Assembly: GCA_905221605.1 (NCBI GenBank)
Contig: CAJNDS010002715.1
Span: forward strand, 120,001 to 184,000
Source of the DNA: Symbiodinium natans
Taxonomy: Eukaryota; Sar; Dinophyceae; Suessiales; Symbiodiniaceae
Reading direction: 5' to 3'
Length of the DNA: 64,000 nucleotides
Position 1 is the first letter of the stretch. The number at the start of each line of letters is the position of its first letter. Positions 12,390 through 24,232 of this stretch are shown in pieces. Under the pieces are notes generated by a model. The model made no database searches. It saw only the letters and a list, made by a program, of their open reading frames with translations, and was not told the origin of the DNA. Position numbers and translations under genes: made by a program.

Positions 12390-14060
12390 GGCGTAGCTTT
12401 TTGCTTTGTTAAAACCTTGCAATGTTTCTTGTTTCTTCTGCTGTTCTCCCCGGTGGAGTTAATAAGTTAAGGTCGATATTGAGATTAACAAGGGAAGGTT
12501 CCCTGAACATTCGGAATCAAGCCTTCGGCATACATCGAAACGGACATGCAAGGCACTTCACGTTGTCGAGACATTCAGATGCTTTGCGTGTAGATTCATG
12601 TAGTGAGGGCTTCGGAGCATGGTCATGGTTCTGCAGAGTAGGATGGGCATCGGTACTGCGTGCTGGGTTGGGCCTGTATTAGTCGCAGCCCTACAGACAG
12701 GAAGTAACTCCAGTATACGATTGCTGAACTAACTCCCTGTTCCTCTTCAAGTCTTTGCGCCGGGTGAGTGGGCCAGGAGTTCTTGATTTAACAAGGATAG
12801 CACGTCAGGCACTCAAAAGTGCGGTCCATCTACACACGCGAGAAGTTTAGAACGTCGCTGTCGCTGGGTCTTCCTGTCTTTCAATCCTTGAGCGAAGCTT
12901 TTCACGAAAAGGAGTGCGAAGTTGCAGCAAGCTGCTCTCACTCACGCGCAAATCTTCTCAGCCCTCTTAAGCACATCATGAACCCTTCAAGCCCCAAACC
13001 TGCAAGGGCTGGGCTTTCCACTGCCGCATCTGCATATCTTGCTAGGCTGCTGGTCGCCAAACTACGGGACCAAGGTCAATCGAGACACTGGACTTCGGGT
13101 TCGAGGACTGGGACAATGCTAGTTCGTTGCTAGGCGCTTTGCCATGCAGTGCCCTTGCTCCCACTTGATTCTGGCTTTGTGTTCACGCGTACCTGATGCA
13201 CGAACTCTCCACTGCACCCGGCCGGCTCCCGCCCTCACGGCTTGCTGCAATACTGAAACTTCGCACGGATCCTCGGGGGGAGCCAGGAGCTGCAGCGGCC
13301 CAGAGCCGCGAAGCCTCCAGCTTTAAGCAGCAGTTTTTGTTCTTATGCTTAAGGCGCTTCTGTTTGCACGGTTTGCCTTGGCATGCGTTTTGTTAGAGTA
13401 TGTTGTGTCGTTTTTTCTGTTCTGCCCTTCCGGGCCCTGCTATGTAAAAACCACACTGCGCGGCGAAGAGATGACGCTGGCCTCTGTTGGTGGACGCAGT
13501 CCCCACCCACGGGGTGGGGATGGGGGTGGGGGTGGGGGTGGGGGGGCAGTCGCAAGTTGCAGCAAAAACGACAGCAAATGCGAACCTTCGACTTCCAGGA
13601 ATGGAGAAGAAGAGCTTGGAGGGGTGTTCGGGGCAGGGAGAGTAAGAAATGAATGCGCACAGCAGAAGAAACAACACCCAGACCGAAGGCTTTCCGGAGG
13701 TTTGGTTTTTGTGAGGAAATCTGCGGGCTCTTCGCTGTGAGATGATCTTGCCGAAGGCTCTGGCTAATGAGCCTTGCCCAACCTTGCCCCTCTAGCTTTG
13801 CAAGACTTAGATTATAATGAGTGTTTCAGGCCAATATAAGCCACATGTACCCTGCAAGGCTTTGCCGGGCAGCAATGCTGGGCTGGCGCCCGAGGAACCA
13901 GATGCCGACTTGGACTCCTCAGAGCTTCCAACGGAATGTGCGAGGAATGCGAGGCTCAATGTGAGGTGCTAACGCCGTGCATTTGTAACATTGCAGCGCC
14001 TTGTCGAAAAACCCAACATCTAATTTGTAAGAAGCACTTCTACGCTCAGCTCTGACCTTG
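12390..14060. other. non-coding region with a G-rich minisatellite
   Basis: No exon-like reading was found apart from the candidates listed below 14.25 kb. The G-rich block at 13500-13546 leaves several overlapping frames open, which are composition artefacts. Confidence 0.45.
13500..13546 (+). repeat. GGGGTG minisatellite, potential G-quadruplex
   Basis: Runs of four to six G separated by single T (GGGGATGGGGGTGGGGGTGG and onward). At least five G-runs lie within 45 bp, enough for intramolecular G-quadruplexes on the plus strand. Confidence 0.8.
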
Positions 14061-14241
14061 CCCTGCGAGGAAGAGAGCTCCCGGATCTGTGGACGATGCA
14101 ACTTGCGAGCATGCGGTCCGCCGGTGAAGCCGAGTTCGTCCAACATGTCCGTGACAACAGAACTCCATTTGTTAAGAGCCGCACCTCGGCGCTCTGAACC
14201 GCCTGCTTCACCCGCGCCATGCGCTTCTTCGCTTCATCCTG
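14061..14241 (-). CDS. possible exon, unknown protein
   Basis: The minus strand is open here and reads LNKWSSVVTDMLDELGFTGG, then a His/Arg-rich stretch, and a GT that could act as donor after SSSQGK. The reading looks like a structured protein. It lies 3' of the coiled-coil exons at 14.4-19.9 kb and may be a late exon of the same gene, but the link is unproven. Confidence 0.3.
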
Positions 14242-14388
14242 CGGCTGGTTGCTGTGGGTTTTCCGAACGGTTAACACCCCCCAGGGGAGAGAGGGAAAGA
14301 CCAACTGGGTGGGTGGCTGAAACCCTGTGCTCTTGAACAGCATGGTCACAACATGGTGAAGCGCCACTCTTTAAACCCAGCACTGAAC

Positions 14389-14522
14389 CTATAAAACCAG
14401 AACTCGATGTCCTCAGCGCCGTGCTCTACGCTGTCCCGACGATTCTCCATCTGGCAATCCAGCGAAGCTGCAGCCACGCCATTCACAGATTCCCCGATGA
14501 ATTCAAACAGTGACATATCTGA
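14389..14522 (-). CDS. exon of the coiled-coil gene region
   Basis: The acceptor GTTCAG precedes SDMSLFEFIGESVNGVAAAS, then an acidic stretch ending EDIEFWFYR, and the donor GTTCAG follows. A CCCTAAA-like tract lies immediately upstream in the intron (14524-14543). Confidence 0.35.
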
Positions 14523-17500
14523 CTGAACCCTAAACCCCCATGTCAGGCGTCTCCCAAGTCGAAGAGTTGTAGCCACCGAGCCGATGGAAATTACATAAAT
14601 AAAAATCATAGGTGTTTTAAGAATTGCAGTCATGTCTAGTCGCTTATACTAATGTAAGTAGTACAGGTGTTTGAAGTATGTTAGCTATAGTGTGTGGTTA
14701 CAGGTGTCGGGCCTTGTCCTCGACCTTCTCGAAGAACTTCTCCACTACTCGCTCAGCCTTCTCGCCGTACCTGCCCGATTGCAAACGAAGCCTCCACCCA
14801 GCGTACCTTTCATGGCCCTTATACACTATAGCTGCAGCATGAAATACAGAAACACAGCATGTTCATAACTTTGAAGCACGGTTCACTCGATGAGACCTAA
14901 AATAAATGATCTGTTCATGCCCGGGCACTTCTCAGCAGCACGAGACAGCTTCTCCGTGACCTTCTCTGCAGTCTCCTCTGGTTGACATCACGAAAAACGA
15001 GTTCAGCAGGGAGTTCAGAGTTCAGCAGGCAGTTCAGCACCTAGGCAAGATGTGTAGTACTGATGCGCGACAAACTCGGCCGATACGAACTTTGCGTGTG
15101 ACTTGGCACTCAAGCATGTCCACAAGTCCACAAGGCATTCCACGACCACGAACAAGGCCTAGAGCCTATCCAAGACCGGGGAAGCTCAACACCCAGCAAC
15201 GAGCTCTTGGAATAGCGCAGACAAGGAGAACTTGCAAAGGTCCTCGTCCCCCTCATACTGGCTCTCCTTTTGCCCCGCCTGGCCATCCCGGAGCACTGTT
15301 CCGCAGAGTTCAGCCGTGGTGTTTCGAAATGCAGTGGTTAAGGCCCTGTGTCTTCAAAACCTGGAAGGCCAGACAGCAAAGGGGAGTTTTGCCATGTGTT
15401 GCCACACAGGTCTTTGTCTTTGTAGTTGGTGTCTAAGACAACTCATCTGCATGCCGTATACCTGCCTTGCGGCCGAACTTCTCTGCATGGCGGGCAAGCT
15501 TCATCGCCTTAACGGTGCAAAGCCCATTCACATAACACCGTGCACAAGACAAATGCAGCCCACCCTTCTCCGTCGCAGAACCAATGCCCATCATCATCCC
15601 AGGACCTGGGGACTTTGATCGAGTGGCGTAGCCAGCCTCCTTCTGCAAAGCCTGCATCATGTCCTCATGGCTGAGCCGAAAATGGAGGTTGGGGAGCGTC
15701 ACCGTGTCTGCACCCTGAAACTCCGAAGCTTCTGTAGCTGCAAGCTGTGGTCCGCTCCTTACATTAATCCAGCGTTCTGATCCTTGAACAACGCCTGAGT
15801 CGGCTGTGGAGACAATACGTCTGAACCCTTGTCCTGAGCCTTGTCCTTCTGAGTACTGCGAAGTTCATGGTACCTTCGCTGCTCGTGTGTGACACCCATA
15901 CACAAGCTCATCGGCCATGAACTCCACAATCTTCAGCCGCCGAGGCACTTCTTGTTCATGGCCTGCAGTGAATTGTTCAAGTGTGTATGCTTATGCTAGA
16001 TCTGATCGCGCTATACATGCTATGGATACTTGCTGATGCAGGTTCAAGTTTAAGCGAAAACATTCATTGCAAATTGTGGCGGTCAAGCTTTGGGTATTGA
16101 TGTGAAAAAGCCGTATGTTGCTTCGCGAGTCCACATATCACGGGCTCTTCTTGTTGTGCTGGCTGCGCGTTCCAGGTCTCGTGGGAGCTTCACGTAGGTA
16201 CCGTTTCAATTGGTTGTCTGAAGCCTCCTGGAATATCGTGCGAAGTTCTTCCTTGGTCCATTGGAATGCTGTAGTTGAGATGCAGGGACAGGGACAAGGC
16301 TGCTGGTTTGTCTAGGTCCAGAAACTGAAGGTTCGAGCTTGAGATTCTCAAACCGATGCCTGATGGCTCTAAGTTTCTTTCGCTCACACACAGCAGCTTA
16401 GCAAATTGCTAAGTCTTAGCGCTTCGTGGCCGCACACACCTTTCCCAGTGGGTAGGACACGAGTTGCAAGGCAATTCCGGCGGCGGAAAAACAGTTGAAA
16501 GGCTTTGTTTGAGCCGCAGAAGCTCTGAAAAGCCCTACGCAGGGATAATTCTGAAGCGGGCCTTCATCACCATCTTGCTCAACTTCTGAATCTCTTTCGA
16601 CAGTTCCTTGAGCTCCTGTCAGCATCGACAGGGTTCTCATGATTGTCAGTCTGGGCCCCGTCGGGTCGTCCAAAACAGTGATGAACTTACCGCATGTGGT
16701 AAGCACTGGAGAAAGTAGAGCTAACGCTTCATGGTGCATGTGCGCACTAGGTCCTTCTGAGCAGCCTTCAGCTCAGGACCAGGGGAGATGTCTGAAAGGT
16801 CCTGAGAATTTCACGACGGTTTTCAGAGGGCTGCTTCAAGGCATTTCAAGGCATTCTTAGGATCCCATACAAGTTGCCTCACAGGTGTGAGGTGGAGGTG
16901 GAGGTCAAGGGCTTAAGTCAAAACTGGAAGATCACAAGATGGTTCCCGGTGCTAGCTGATGTAGTTTCAATCGTCGCAGTCAGCCATGAAGGTCCCTGGG
17001 AGGGGCTGCTATCCAGAGCAGTGAGTCCAGCCGCTTCATAAGTTCACACAAGACCACGCCCAGAGGGGAAACGAGGCGTCAGAACAGCACAAGCCGGTTC
17101 ACTTCTGTTCACCCAAATCCGTTTCTTCGGTCAGACAGCACTTTTTTTGAAAGCAGCAAGGGAACTTGCAGGAAGGCTTAGGACGTGGGGGAAGTTAAGA
17201 GCCTTTTCCTAGCTCATCTCTACATACTGCATGCTCTGGGCCGGCCCAGCTGCCGAGGCGGGTTTACAATGAAAGGCTGTGTGTTCAAGAGATTAAAACC
17301 GCATTCAATCACTTCAGAAGTACCCGGCTTCACCAACATGTCCCCAAAGTACATAACTAAGTAACGAACAAGATGGGGACGGATCCGGGTACATGTGTTC
17401 ACTCGGCGGGGTCTACGTGGAGGGGGCCTACATACCTCAGTGTACCTGTGGGTTTGGGGACCATTGTTCAAGATTTAAGATCCCCCAAGAGCCAGTCGTG

Positions 17501-19898
17501 AGGAGCATATTAACCTTATGTACGGTTTACGGTTCGAGCTTAGATCCCATGATGCGTATAGCTTGGAGGTTGATTTTTTGGCTTCCACCCAACTGAACGT
17601 AAAGGCCACTTTTATACACATTGCACATTCCTCAGCGCACTTCCCACGCCCAGCTGAAACACGGTTCAAAAGTTTGCGGTTAAAGGATTTCTTTTCCTGT
17701 AGCCTACAGAACCTGTCAAAGGATTGTTTTTCTAAGCAAGGAATCCAGTGAGCAACTCAGTACAGCCCCGAATATTGGTTCTTTGGGCTGGAATGCAACG
17801 CCAAGCTGCACTCAGCTTCTTGTCGAACTTGCTGATCAGTGAGTCGTACTGCGAGTGGTATTCCTTCTCAGCCTCCTCCCTTGCAGTGAGTTGCAAACAT
17901 CGCTTGCCATTCTGGGCCACAAGTTAGCGTGCAAAAAATATTGCCGACCCATCACTAATACCACCGCAACATGCATGCAGCTCGACTATGGGGGAAACTT
18001 CTTTCATAAGCAGGGACGTTGACACGTTTACAAGCGACTGGGGCAAAGCGTCGGTAACTTGGCTTGGTTTGGGCATGCGACAGTTCAGGGATCCCTCTCG
18101 TAGCACGCCAACTCGTGCACCTGCCCTAAACATTCCCACGAACATCCCTGAAACCTAAACACACACACACACACCACTCACAGAACAAAAAACACAGTAT
18201 GTAAGCCTGTTATGGTTGACACGTAAATTGCCTAAAGATGGCCGAAGCATGTTTACGGTGTTTGACTGGTCCCAGGTGCTGGATCTGGCTCGCCACAGAC
18301 TCGGCCTCGTCCGGCTTCTGCGCAGAGCTCTGGATGCCCTCGCTTTCGCGTGCGGTCGTTGGGCTCGATATCACGTACAGGGGACACGCAACCTGTGATC
18401 CGAACGTTGTTATTGCTTGTCGCCGCGAACATGAGGAATCTATGAGCACTCCCAGCTCAGTCTTCCAGATCCCAACATCTAGGCCGTTGCGCGCAACCGA
18501 GATCCCCAGGAGATACCAAGAGCAAATCATACCTCGGCCAGCCTCGAGCCAACTCTGGAGTTTCTCGAGCCTTGGCAAGCCAGCATTGCATGCGGACTCG
18601 TGTCGCCTCTGTTGCCCGAGCAACCCTTTTTTGCATCCGGGTTATGATGTCACCCTGAGACCCGATTCCCCCTTCAATCCAACCACATGCACCATCCTAA
18701 TCCCTAACGCTAAGCCCCTTAGCCGATTATTCGAGATGCTTGTCGTTGGCGCTCTTCAGGGTCTCGGAATATTCCTTCTCCACCTGCCGACAAATCTCTT
18801 CGCATAAGAGTCCCAGCAGGGAAGATATGGCAGTTGATTTAAACTGCTTTGCCCGGCAGTGCATCTTCGCGAATAACCATTTTTTTCGCGGAGTTTTTGC
18901 GCGCCTGACCACGGGCACCTCTGAACCCTATAACCCCTAAAATGAGTCCTGGAGTTTTTGTGTCTGCAGCTGTGGTGGTTGTTCGAAATTCCTTGAACAA
19001 GAGAAATAGCCAACTTTCGCGAAGCGTGTTCCTTTCGCGCCTTCTTTCGCGAAACTTTTCGGAACCCATATCTGGATGTCGCCTTATCATCAAGCATCAA
19101 CATCGAGAGGTCTGGCAGCTCTCGTGGGCCTAGGCCTCTAGCCCAGCCTAAGGCATGCGTGGGTGCTTTCGTGCAACTTTCGTGCAGTTTCCTTGAACGA
19201 AGCCTGGAACAGTTGAGCTGCGCTTGCTTGGTCGTTTGAAAAATTCAGCTGCATCTCGGCCACAATCCTACCAACATCTGGCAACTTCGGAGCCTGCAGC
19301 CACAGACGATAGCTTCATCTTGCCTCATATAGCCGCTGGTGTTCGGACTCTCGGGGAAAGGTGCATTCTTTTCACACCTTTTTCGCGCACCCTTGAAACA
19401 ACAGGTAGCCCAAAGTTTAACCGGAAGACACGGAGCTTTAGAACAGCATTCATGTAGATCCTCAGCTGTGGCGTGAGGGTGGTGAGCTTAAGATTGAGTT
19501 CAGGACTCAAGGGTCAAAGGAGGGCTGGGTCTATCCAGGATATGTCAGGCTTTGGCGGGACTGTCGCGGAGCTTTCGCCAGTCTTTCTCCAGATTTTGCT
19601 TCTCGAAACGGATTTCTTAAACTGGGCCAAGCGTTGACTTTCGTCAAACTTTTCCCAACCCAAAAAATGTACGCCTCTTCGTGGATCTGTCGCGGATTCT
19701 CACATGTCATGGAAATGTAGATTTTGCATAACTTCCGTAGAAGGACTCTTAGACGATCAACACCCACATCCAGCGGCAAACAGTGCTCAGGAGAAAACAA
19801 GAATGGCCCCACCGCGACATTCTACCGAAATTCTCCCCCACCCCTCTCGAGCCTGCTGATACTCGGAGAGAGCTTCCTTCTGCGCCTGCTCGGGGCAA
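14389..19898 (-). CDS. multi-exon gene or genes for a charged, coiled-coil-rich protein (parent span)
   Basis: At least twelve short minus-strand segments in this span have AG before an open frame with Glu/Lys/Gln/Leu-rich helical composition. In transcription order they start at 19898, 19615, 18795, 18352, 17875, 16801, 16615, 16382, 15962, 15714, 14975, 14770 and 14522. Several have a consensus-like donor, for example GTATAC after the exon at 15462-15714 and GTTCAG after 14389. Three exons share the pattern EKEY or QKE-x3-EY (17.86, 18.77 and 19.88 kb), which suggests internal exon duplication. Introns are 60-1000 bp. No catalytic or binding motif was seen, so the role is unknown; a structural or scaffold protein is the simplest guess. 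Whether this is one gene or several cannot be decided without transcripts. Sites with CCCTAAA-like DNA (14.52 and 18.93 kb) lie in its introns. Confidence 0.5.
14703..14770 (-). CDS. exon of the coiled-coil gene region
   Basis: Acceptor GGGCAG, then a strongly charged helix (YGEKAERVVEKFFEKVEDKA). The frame meets TAA just after RHL, so this is either the last exon or it ends at an unseen donor. Confidence 0.45.
14922..14975 (-). CDS. exon of the coiled-coil gene region
   Basis: Acceptor CCAGAG, then ETAEKVTEKLSRAAEKCPG, followed by GCATGA, a possible GC donor. Its composition matches the exon at 14703-14770. Confidence 0.45.
15462..15714 (-). CDS. 253-bp exon of the coiled-coil gene region
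   Basis: Acceptor GTTTCAG at 15715 and donor GTATACGG at 15461 bound one open frame of 84 codons. It begins GADTVTLPNLHFRLSHEDMM, has a Ser/Pro/Gly/Met linker in the middle (SKSPGPGMMMGIGS) and ends with a basic helix (VKAMKLARHAEKFGRKA). This is the longest open exon in the 14-20 kb region. A small internal intron around the Cys-rich part is possible. No known domain. Confidence 0.5.
15896..15962 (-). CDS. exon of the coiled-coil gene region
   Basis: Acceptor CACTGCAG, then HEQEVPRRLKIVEFMADELVY. Directly downstream, in another frame, the sequence is also exon-like (EQRRYHELRSTQKDKAQDKG, 15.77-15.88 kb). That leaves too little room for an intron and may mean a frameshift. Confidence 0.4.
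16335..16382 (-). CDS. short basic helical exon
   Basis: After GTGAG at 16383 the frame reads RKKLRAIRHRFENLKLE, a basic amphipathic helix. The 3' end is uncertain. Confidence 0.35.
16541..16615 (-). CDS. exon with coiled-coil heptads
   Basis: The acceptor TGACAG precedes ELKELSKEIQKLSKMVMKAR, a clear heptad pattern with Leu/Ile/Met at a and d positions. The frame stops about six codons later, so the donor lies before 16541. Confidence 0.5.
16741..16801 (-). CDS. exon of the coiled-coil gene region
   Basis: Acceptor TCTCAG, then DLSDISPGPELKAAQKDLVR. The donor is not assigned. Confidence 0.4.
17797..17875 (-). CDS. coiled-coil exon with EKEY motif
   Basis: After GGGAG the frame reads EEAEKEYHSQYDSLISKFDK, then KLSAA. 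It shares the EKEY signature with the exon at 18732-18795. Confidence 0.5.
18269..18352 (-). CDS. exon of the coiled-coil gene region
   Basis: The open frame reads ESEGIQSSAQKPDEAESVAS and QIQHLG. It is acidic and Gln/Ser-rich, as expected for a flexible segment between coils. Splice borders are not clear. Confidence 0.35.
18732..18795 (-). CDS. coiled-coil exon with EKEY motif
   Basis: After GAAGAG the frame reads ICRQVEKEYSETLKSANDKH and LE, then meets TAA. Residues fit a heptad pattern. Confidence 0.45.
19552..19615 (-). CDS. coiled-coil exon
   Basis: After TTTAAG the frame reads IRFEKQNLEKDWRKLRDSPA and stops a few codons later. The 3' border is uncertain. Confidence 0.4.
19842..19898 (-). 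CDS. coiled-coil exon, most upstream one seen
   Basis: After GAAGAG the frame reads CPEQAQKEALSEYQQAREG, followed by GTGGGGG as donor. Confidence 0.45.
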
Positions 19899-20017
19899 CT
19901 CTTCCAACCCGCCCTTGATCATGGTGCAGCACGGACCGCCGTGCGGTTTCGGGTTTTGCTTGGAAGTTTAGAGGCCATACAACCACACTGGCGCTGACCG
20001 CTATCTGCCCTCTCGAA

Positions 20018-20157
20018 ATGTCCCCTCAATGCCCGGAAGCCCTCCAAGGCTTGGTTGGATTAATGAACAGCGGAATCGAGTCTCTCAAAGGGGATCTCCA
20101 CCGAGCTCAGGACAAATAGGCTGCAGAGGATCGTCATAAGATGATGGAAGACTCATC
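20018..20157 (+). pseudogene. degraded plus-strand exon, coiled-coil type
   Basis: An ATG at 20018 opens MSPQCPEALQGLVGLMNSGI and continues with a Lys/Asp/Gln-rich helix to a TAG at 20117-20119. The same frame then goes on with equally coding-like sequence (AAEDRHKMMEDSSG) before a second stop. A single CAG-to-TAG change would explain the break. It is the only such unit on the plus strand near the coiled-coil exons, so it may be a retroposed or inverted piece of a gene. Confidence 0.35.
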
Positions 20158-20199
20158 AGGTTATTGATGATTTATGTGTGTGGAGTGCGCTATAGTGTG

Positions 20200-22233
20200 C
20201 TGTTGGTGCGGTCCACATCCAAAGGCGATGTCCGCAGCAGTGGCCGGGGCGCCTCTGTCAAGGGCTTGGTCGTTGTTGATTGCGCGGCAACCGACACGAC
20301 CAGCCTGAGTTTGCTGGGGTGGACATGCACTGCAAGGCAGAGGTGCGGCTTCTCAAAGCTCAGGATAAGGATGAGCTTCTTGAGCCACTCTGACTACAGC
20401 TGCTCACTTACCACACTTGACGCCAGCATGCCTGCTCCAGTCTAGAAAGCAGAAGATGGCAGAGTTCTTACACGCAGCCAAGCCACAGGAATGCTGCACC
20501 CAGCATCATCTCGGTGCCGGAGAGGAGGTGGCAGAACGCACCGCGGCAGCTAAAACCAGCTTGAGAATGAAGTGCGGCACCAGGTCCGTCAAGCTATGCC
20601 GAGGCATGCTGGTAAGATCATGGCAGATGTGCAGGTACGAGGATGCCAGGGTTAAAAAAAAACAAGTATCGGAAATTACTTGGCTCCGTGCGGCCACCCA
20701 CGGAAGCGTCTGCCGACAAACGGTCGACGACTCGAAGCATGCCTGGCACTTGTGGAGCACCGGCAGTAGCAAGAGAACCAGCCGTGCGTGCAATGAGGAA
20801 GCAACGGCAAAGAAAACCTTGTTGAAGCGCAGCTATGATATAGTCGCTTCCCTCGATTGCTAAGCCTACGTGCCTGCATCATGAGACCTGAGCAGGTATT
20901 CCCCCATGCACACGGCTCTGCTGAAGCACAGGCCTTCAGCCACGTTCTCCACGTAGTTTGCATCGATTTTTGGTGGATGTGCGTCCTGGTCACCTGTGCA
21001 GCATTCAAGATACTTCGGTTTGAAAGTTGGGATGAAAAAGGCCGCTTGTCATGAGGAGGCATGCTGCCGGTGTATTCGGAGCCTGGCTCGCAGTCTACAA
21101 AGAACAGCAATAGCATGTTTGAAGGAAGATGAGCATTTGGAGGTTTCGGGCCTCACCGAGGAGAACAGAGTCGCAGAAAGGCAATCTCAGGACGAAACTA
21201 GTGCAACTAGTGCAAGCTGGCCGCTGATGTCCAGGGACAGTCGGAACGGCAAGCGACGGTTCCAGTACTGGTCGTCGTTGTCCCCATAGACCTCGGGGCT
21301 TCTCTGTTGTCGTGCTTCAACTGCGATAGATTGGCGATAAATGGGCCTCCATAGCTGTTGGGAACTTGTTTTGGCTTCCTGTGACATGGCTAGCAAAATT
21401 TCCGTTGTAGGATGATGGGAGAACTCCAAGAAATTAAACCATTGTACAGTCAGACCACCCGCGTCTCAACTAGAAATCCCACCTAAACGATAGTCATTCA
21501 GCACTGTACACACAAAACGGCCCATCACATGCAAGTCGCAAGATAAGCTCAATTTGTGTTGGGGCATAAGGACCGACAAAGGAATCACTTGGATCTCTTG
21601 TCCGTGGCCTTCATTTTCTTGGAGCTCATTTGGGCATCCATGGGAATTCTGTCTGGCAAGACTTGGGTTTTCGTAAGAAGTTCTGGCATCCCTGGTTTTC
21701 AGATGTTTTCAGTTTGCCTTAACTCTGCCCCCAGTCAAAAACAGTTGGGGCCCCCGGCGCCGCCAATGCGAATGCTGACGGTTCGCATTCCGCTCGCAGA
21801 ATGCTTCTGAAGGATAAACCTGGTACAGCGTTGGGCATCACGAAAAAACATGGCTGGCTGGCATCAGCCTGCTGTTGGTACGATGATTTCAGGCACCACC
21901 CACAACAAGGAGGATCGATGCCATTAAATATTGCAGCGAAGACACTGTTCCGTCATGGCTTTGGAGAGGTCATAGGGCGACCGCAAGGACGTCAAGGGCG
22001 GACTTGCTGCCGGGTCCGATTCTGCCTGACCACAGCCTATGCCTAGGACACATCTGCAAACACCCGCAGATTCTGGAGATTCACGATGAAGCCGAGGCAC
22101 GACATTGTGATGAGGTACCCAGTGGTTGCAGGCTGCGAAAGAGGAAACCTGCTGTGACAAGCTTTGAGGGCTTTTGATATCTACATCTGACCGCACCAAC
22201 AGGCTTTGTTCACGCTAACGTCATCTAAAGTGC
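20200..22233. other. no gene supported
   Basis: Open frames of up to about 150 codons exist on both strands but have no motif, no good splice pair and uneven composition. No repeat was noticed. Confidence 0.45.
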
Positions 22234-22437
22234 TTAAACGGTGACTCTCCACGTGAAGGGGCAGCGAGAGCCGTGGTACAAACCAGCCCGCATTCGGTTC
22301 CAATCAACTTGCGGCCGAGAGGCGTAAACCAGGCTTTCGACCTTGTGCCGCTCGGCCATGTTTACCAGATCCGATAGGCCCGCGAGGTTGATCTGCGAGG
22401 GCGTGGACGCTTGGACAAGTGGAACTACGAGTGGCAT
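22234..22437 (-). CDS. 67-codon ORF or exon, unknown protein
   Basis: A true ATG at 22437 opens MPLVVPLVQASTPSQINLAG and continues LSDLVNMAERHKVESLVYAS to a stop at 22234. Composition is like a folded globular protein, with GC-rich third positions. It could be an internal exon that begins later than the ATG. No family recognised. Confidence 0.35.
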   Translation of the reverse strand: MPLVVPLVQASTPSQINLAGLSDLVNMAERHKVESLVYASRPQVDWNRMRAGLYHGSRCPFTWRVTV

Positions 22438-24143
22438 TTTTAAGGGTGGTCGGAGCCTCGAGTTGAAACGTTGCGATGACAGATTGCGATTCTACAGGCA
22501 ACTTGGTGACAGTCTGCGCTTTTGGAAGGTTACAATCTACCAGCCCGAACTCTTAGCCTCTGAACTGTCACACCAGAAAGCCAAAAATCCTGACCAAAGA
22601 ACTCTGACACAAGGTTTGAAAGGTCTCATCTGCTCAACACCGGACTTCTGCCGACAGGGCGCTTCCATGAAGGTCTGGTAGGAAGGTCCCAGCAGCGGTG
22701 GCTTGATGGCAATCACCATCTGATGCACCACATACCTCGCTAAACGCGAGAAAAGGCTGAAAAGCCGAGGCGCACCCTCTTCAATTCTCTCTCATACAGC
22801 TTCTCAGTCCAAGCCAGGCGGCTTATCGAAAAGTACCTTCTGGATGGTAGCAGGATCACGGAGGTCAGCCTTGGATTTTGTGTAGCCACACGGTCACACG
22901 TGGCTCTATTACCCCTACCATCACACTCGTGTCACCTACACATGACTCAGTCCTAATGCGCCACCCAACTTGGATTGGTGCAGCTACTTGTATCTACCGC
23001 CGGTATTTCTTGGAGAGTGGAATGCTTAACGCCAACTGTCTTGACCCCTGCTTTTGTGCCAGGAGATTGGTGCGGGAAACCTTATAACTATGGGTCACAT
23101 TCAGCATTAAGCTCCACAGATTTTGCTGCAGCTTGCTGGTTGACTGATCAATGCAGTGGAAAAGCCTTGGTCCCGACCCCAACACGTGGCGAATTGCGAG
23201 CTGCATGCGATATCCAAACAACCCAGGTGCAAACAGCCCATTCCAATCACGCGAGCATGGTGCATGGTGCGTGGGAAGCAATTTTTGAACCAAGGAGTTA
23301 GCACACTCAACGCTAGTCAAGTCGAGGCAAATCGCAAAATGGCATGGCCGCTACAAAACGATCTGTCCTGTGCCTTATGCTGCACACATGAGTCAAACGA
23401 TAATGACAGGGCTATACTGACGGCCCTGGCTTGCTTCACGGCACATCCGAGACTGCCCTCGAAGGTCGAGTAGCTCTCCCTCTGACCGAAGATAGACACC
23501 CACGCGCGCGCAGACAGGCGCAGATAGGAGAAAACACCAACCAAGAGCAGCTAGCGCTGCAGCACAAAGACTTGACACATTCAGCTACTGTAATGCTTGA
23601 GCATCACACCTCCGGTAGGTGTATTTCGAGAGAAGGTATTTTTGCAGCGTCGAAAAGAAGCGCGGTGCTCTCCACAAAAAATTGGGGCATCGGTGACAAC
23701 ATCGCGCGCTTTCAGGCCGGATGGCTAGGAGGTTGATGTCCGCTGCGTCGCTGGGTCGAAGGTCCAGGGAGAGTACTTGAAGCGGCCTCGCCACAGCCTC
23801 CGCTCTGAGCAACCCTCCACTTGCAATTGGCCATGCAGAGGTTTTTGGAAACCACGATTTGCCACATGTGTATTGCTGCTAGACCCAAGCCAAGACATCA
23901 AACCGTCCACGCTACCTTCACATCACCTATGGACAGCAGGTGATGTCTGGAACTAGCGCCATGTCGCACGGATCTCCCGACTCGCTCCCTGACAGCGACA
24001 GTTTTTGCAACGGTCTTAATTTGTTGACGCGGGCACGGGCACATCAGGTTTGATGTCCCGCTTTCGACATTACAGAGACCACGAAGGTCAGCATGCACGA
24101 ATTTTCTACAGTCTGAATTTCTGCACAGATCATGATTGCAACC

Positions 24144-24232
24144 GCTTAGTGTTGGTTTGAACTTATGCCATATGCAGTATCTCTCATGGCAGGGCATGCA
24201 TCGAAGTGGAAGTTTCAAACCCAACACTAAGC
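24144..24232. repeat. imperfect inverted repeat, hairpin of 21-23 nt arms
   Basis: GCTTAGTGTTGGTTTGAACT at 24144 pairs with the arm at 24210-24232 (AGTTTCAAACCCAACACTAA core) with two single-base bulges and a loop of about 45 nt. Arm length and bulges look like a small-RNA precursor or a short foldback element. Confidence 0.55.

Noticed and set aside
13345-13740. 131-codon plus-strand ORF and its antisense partners
   Set aside because: They are opened by the GGGGTG minisatellite.
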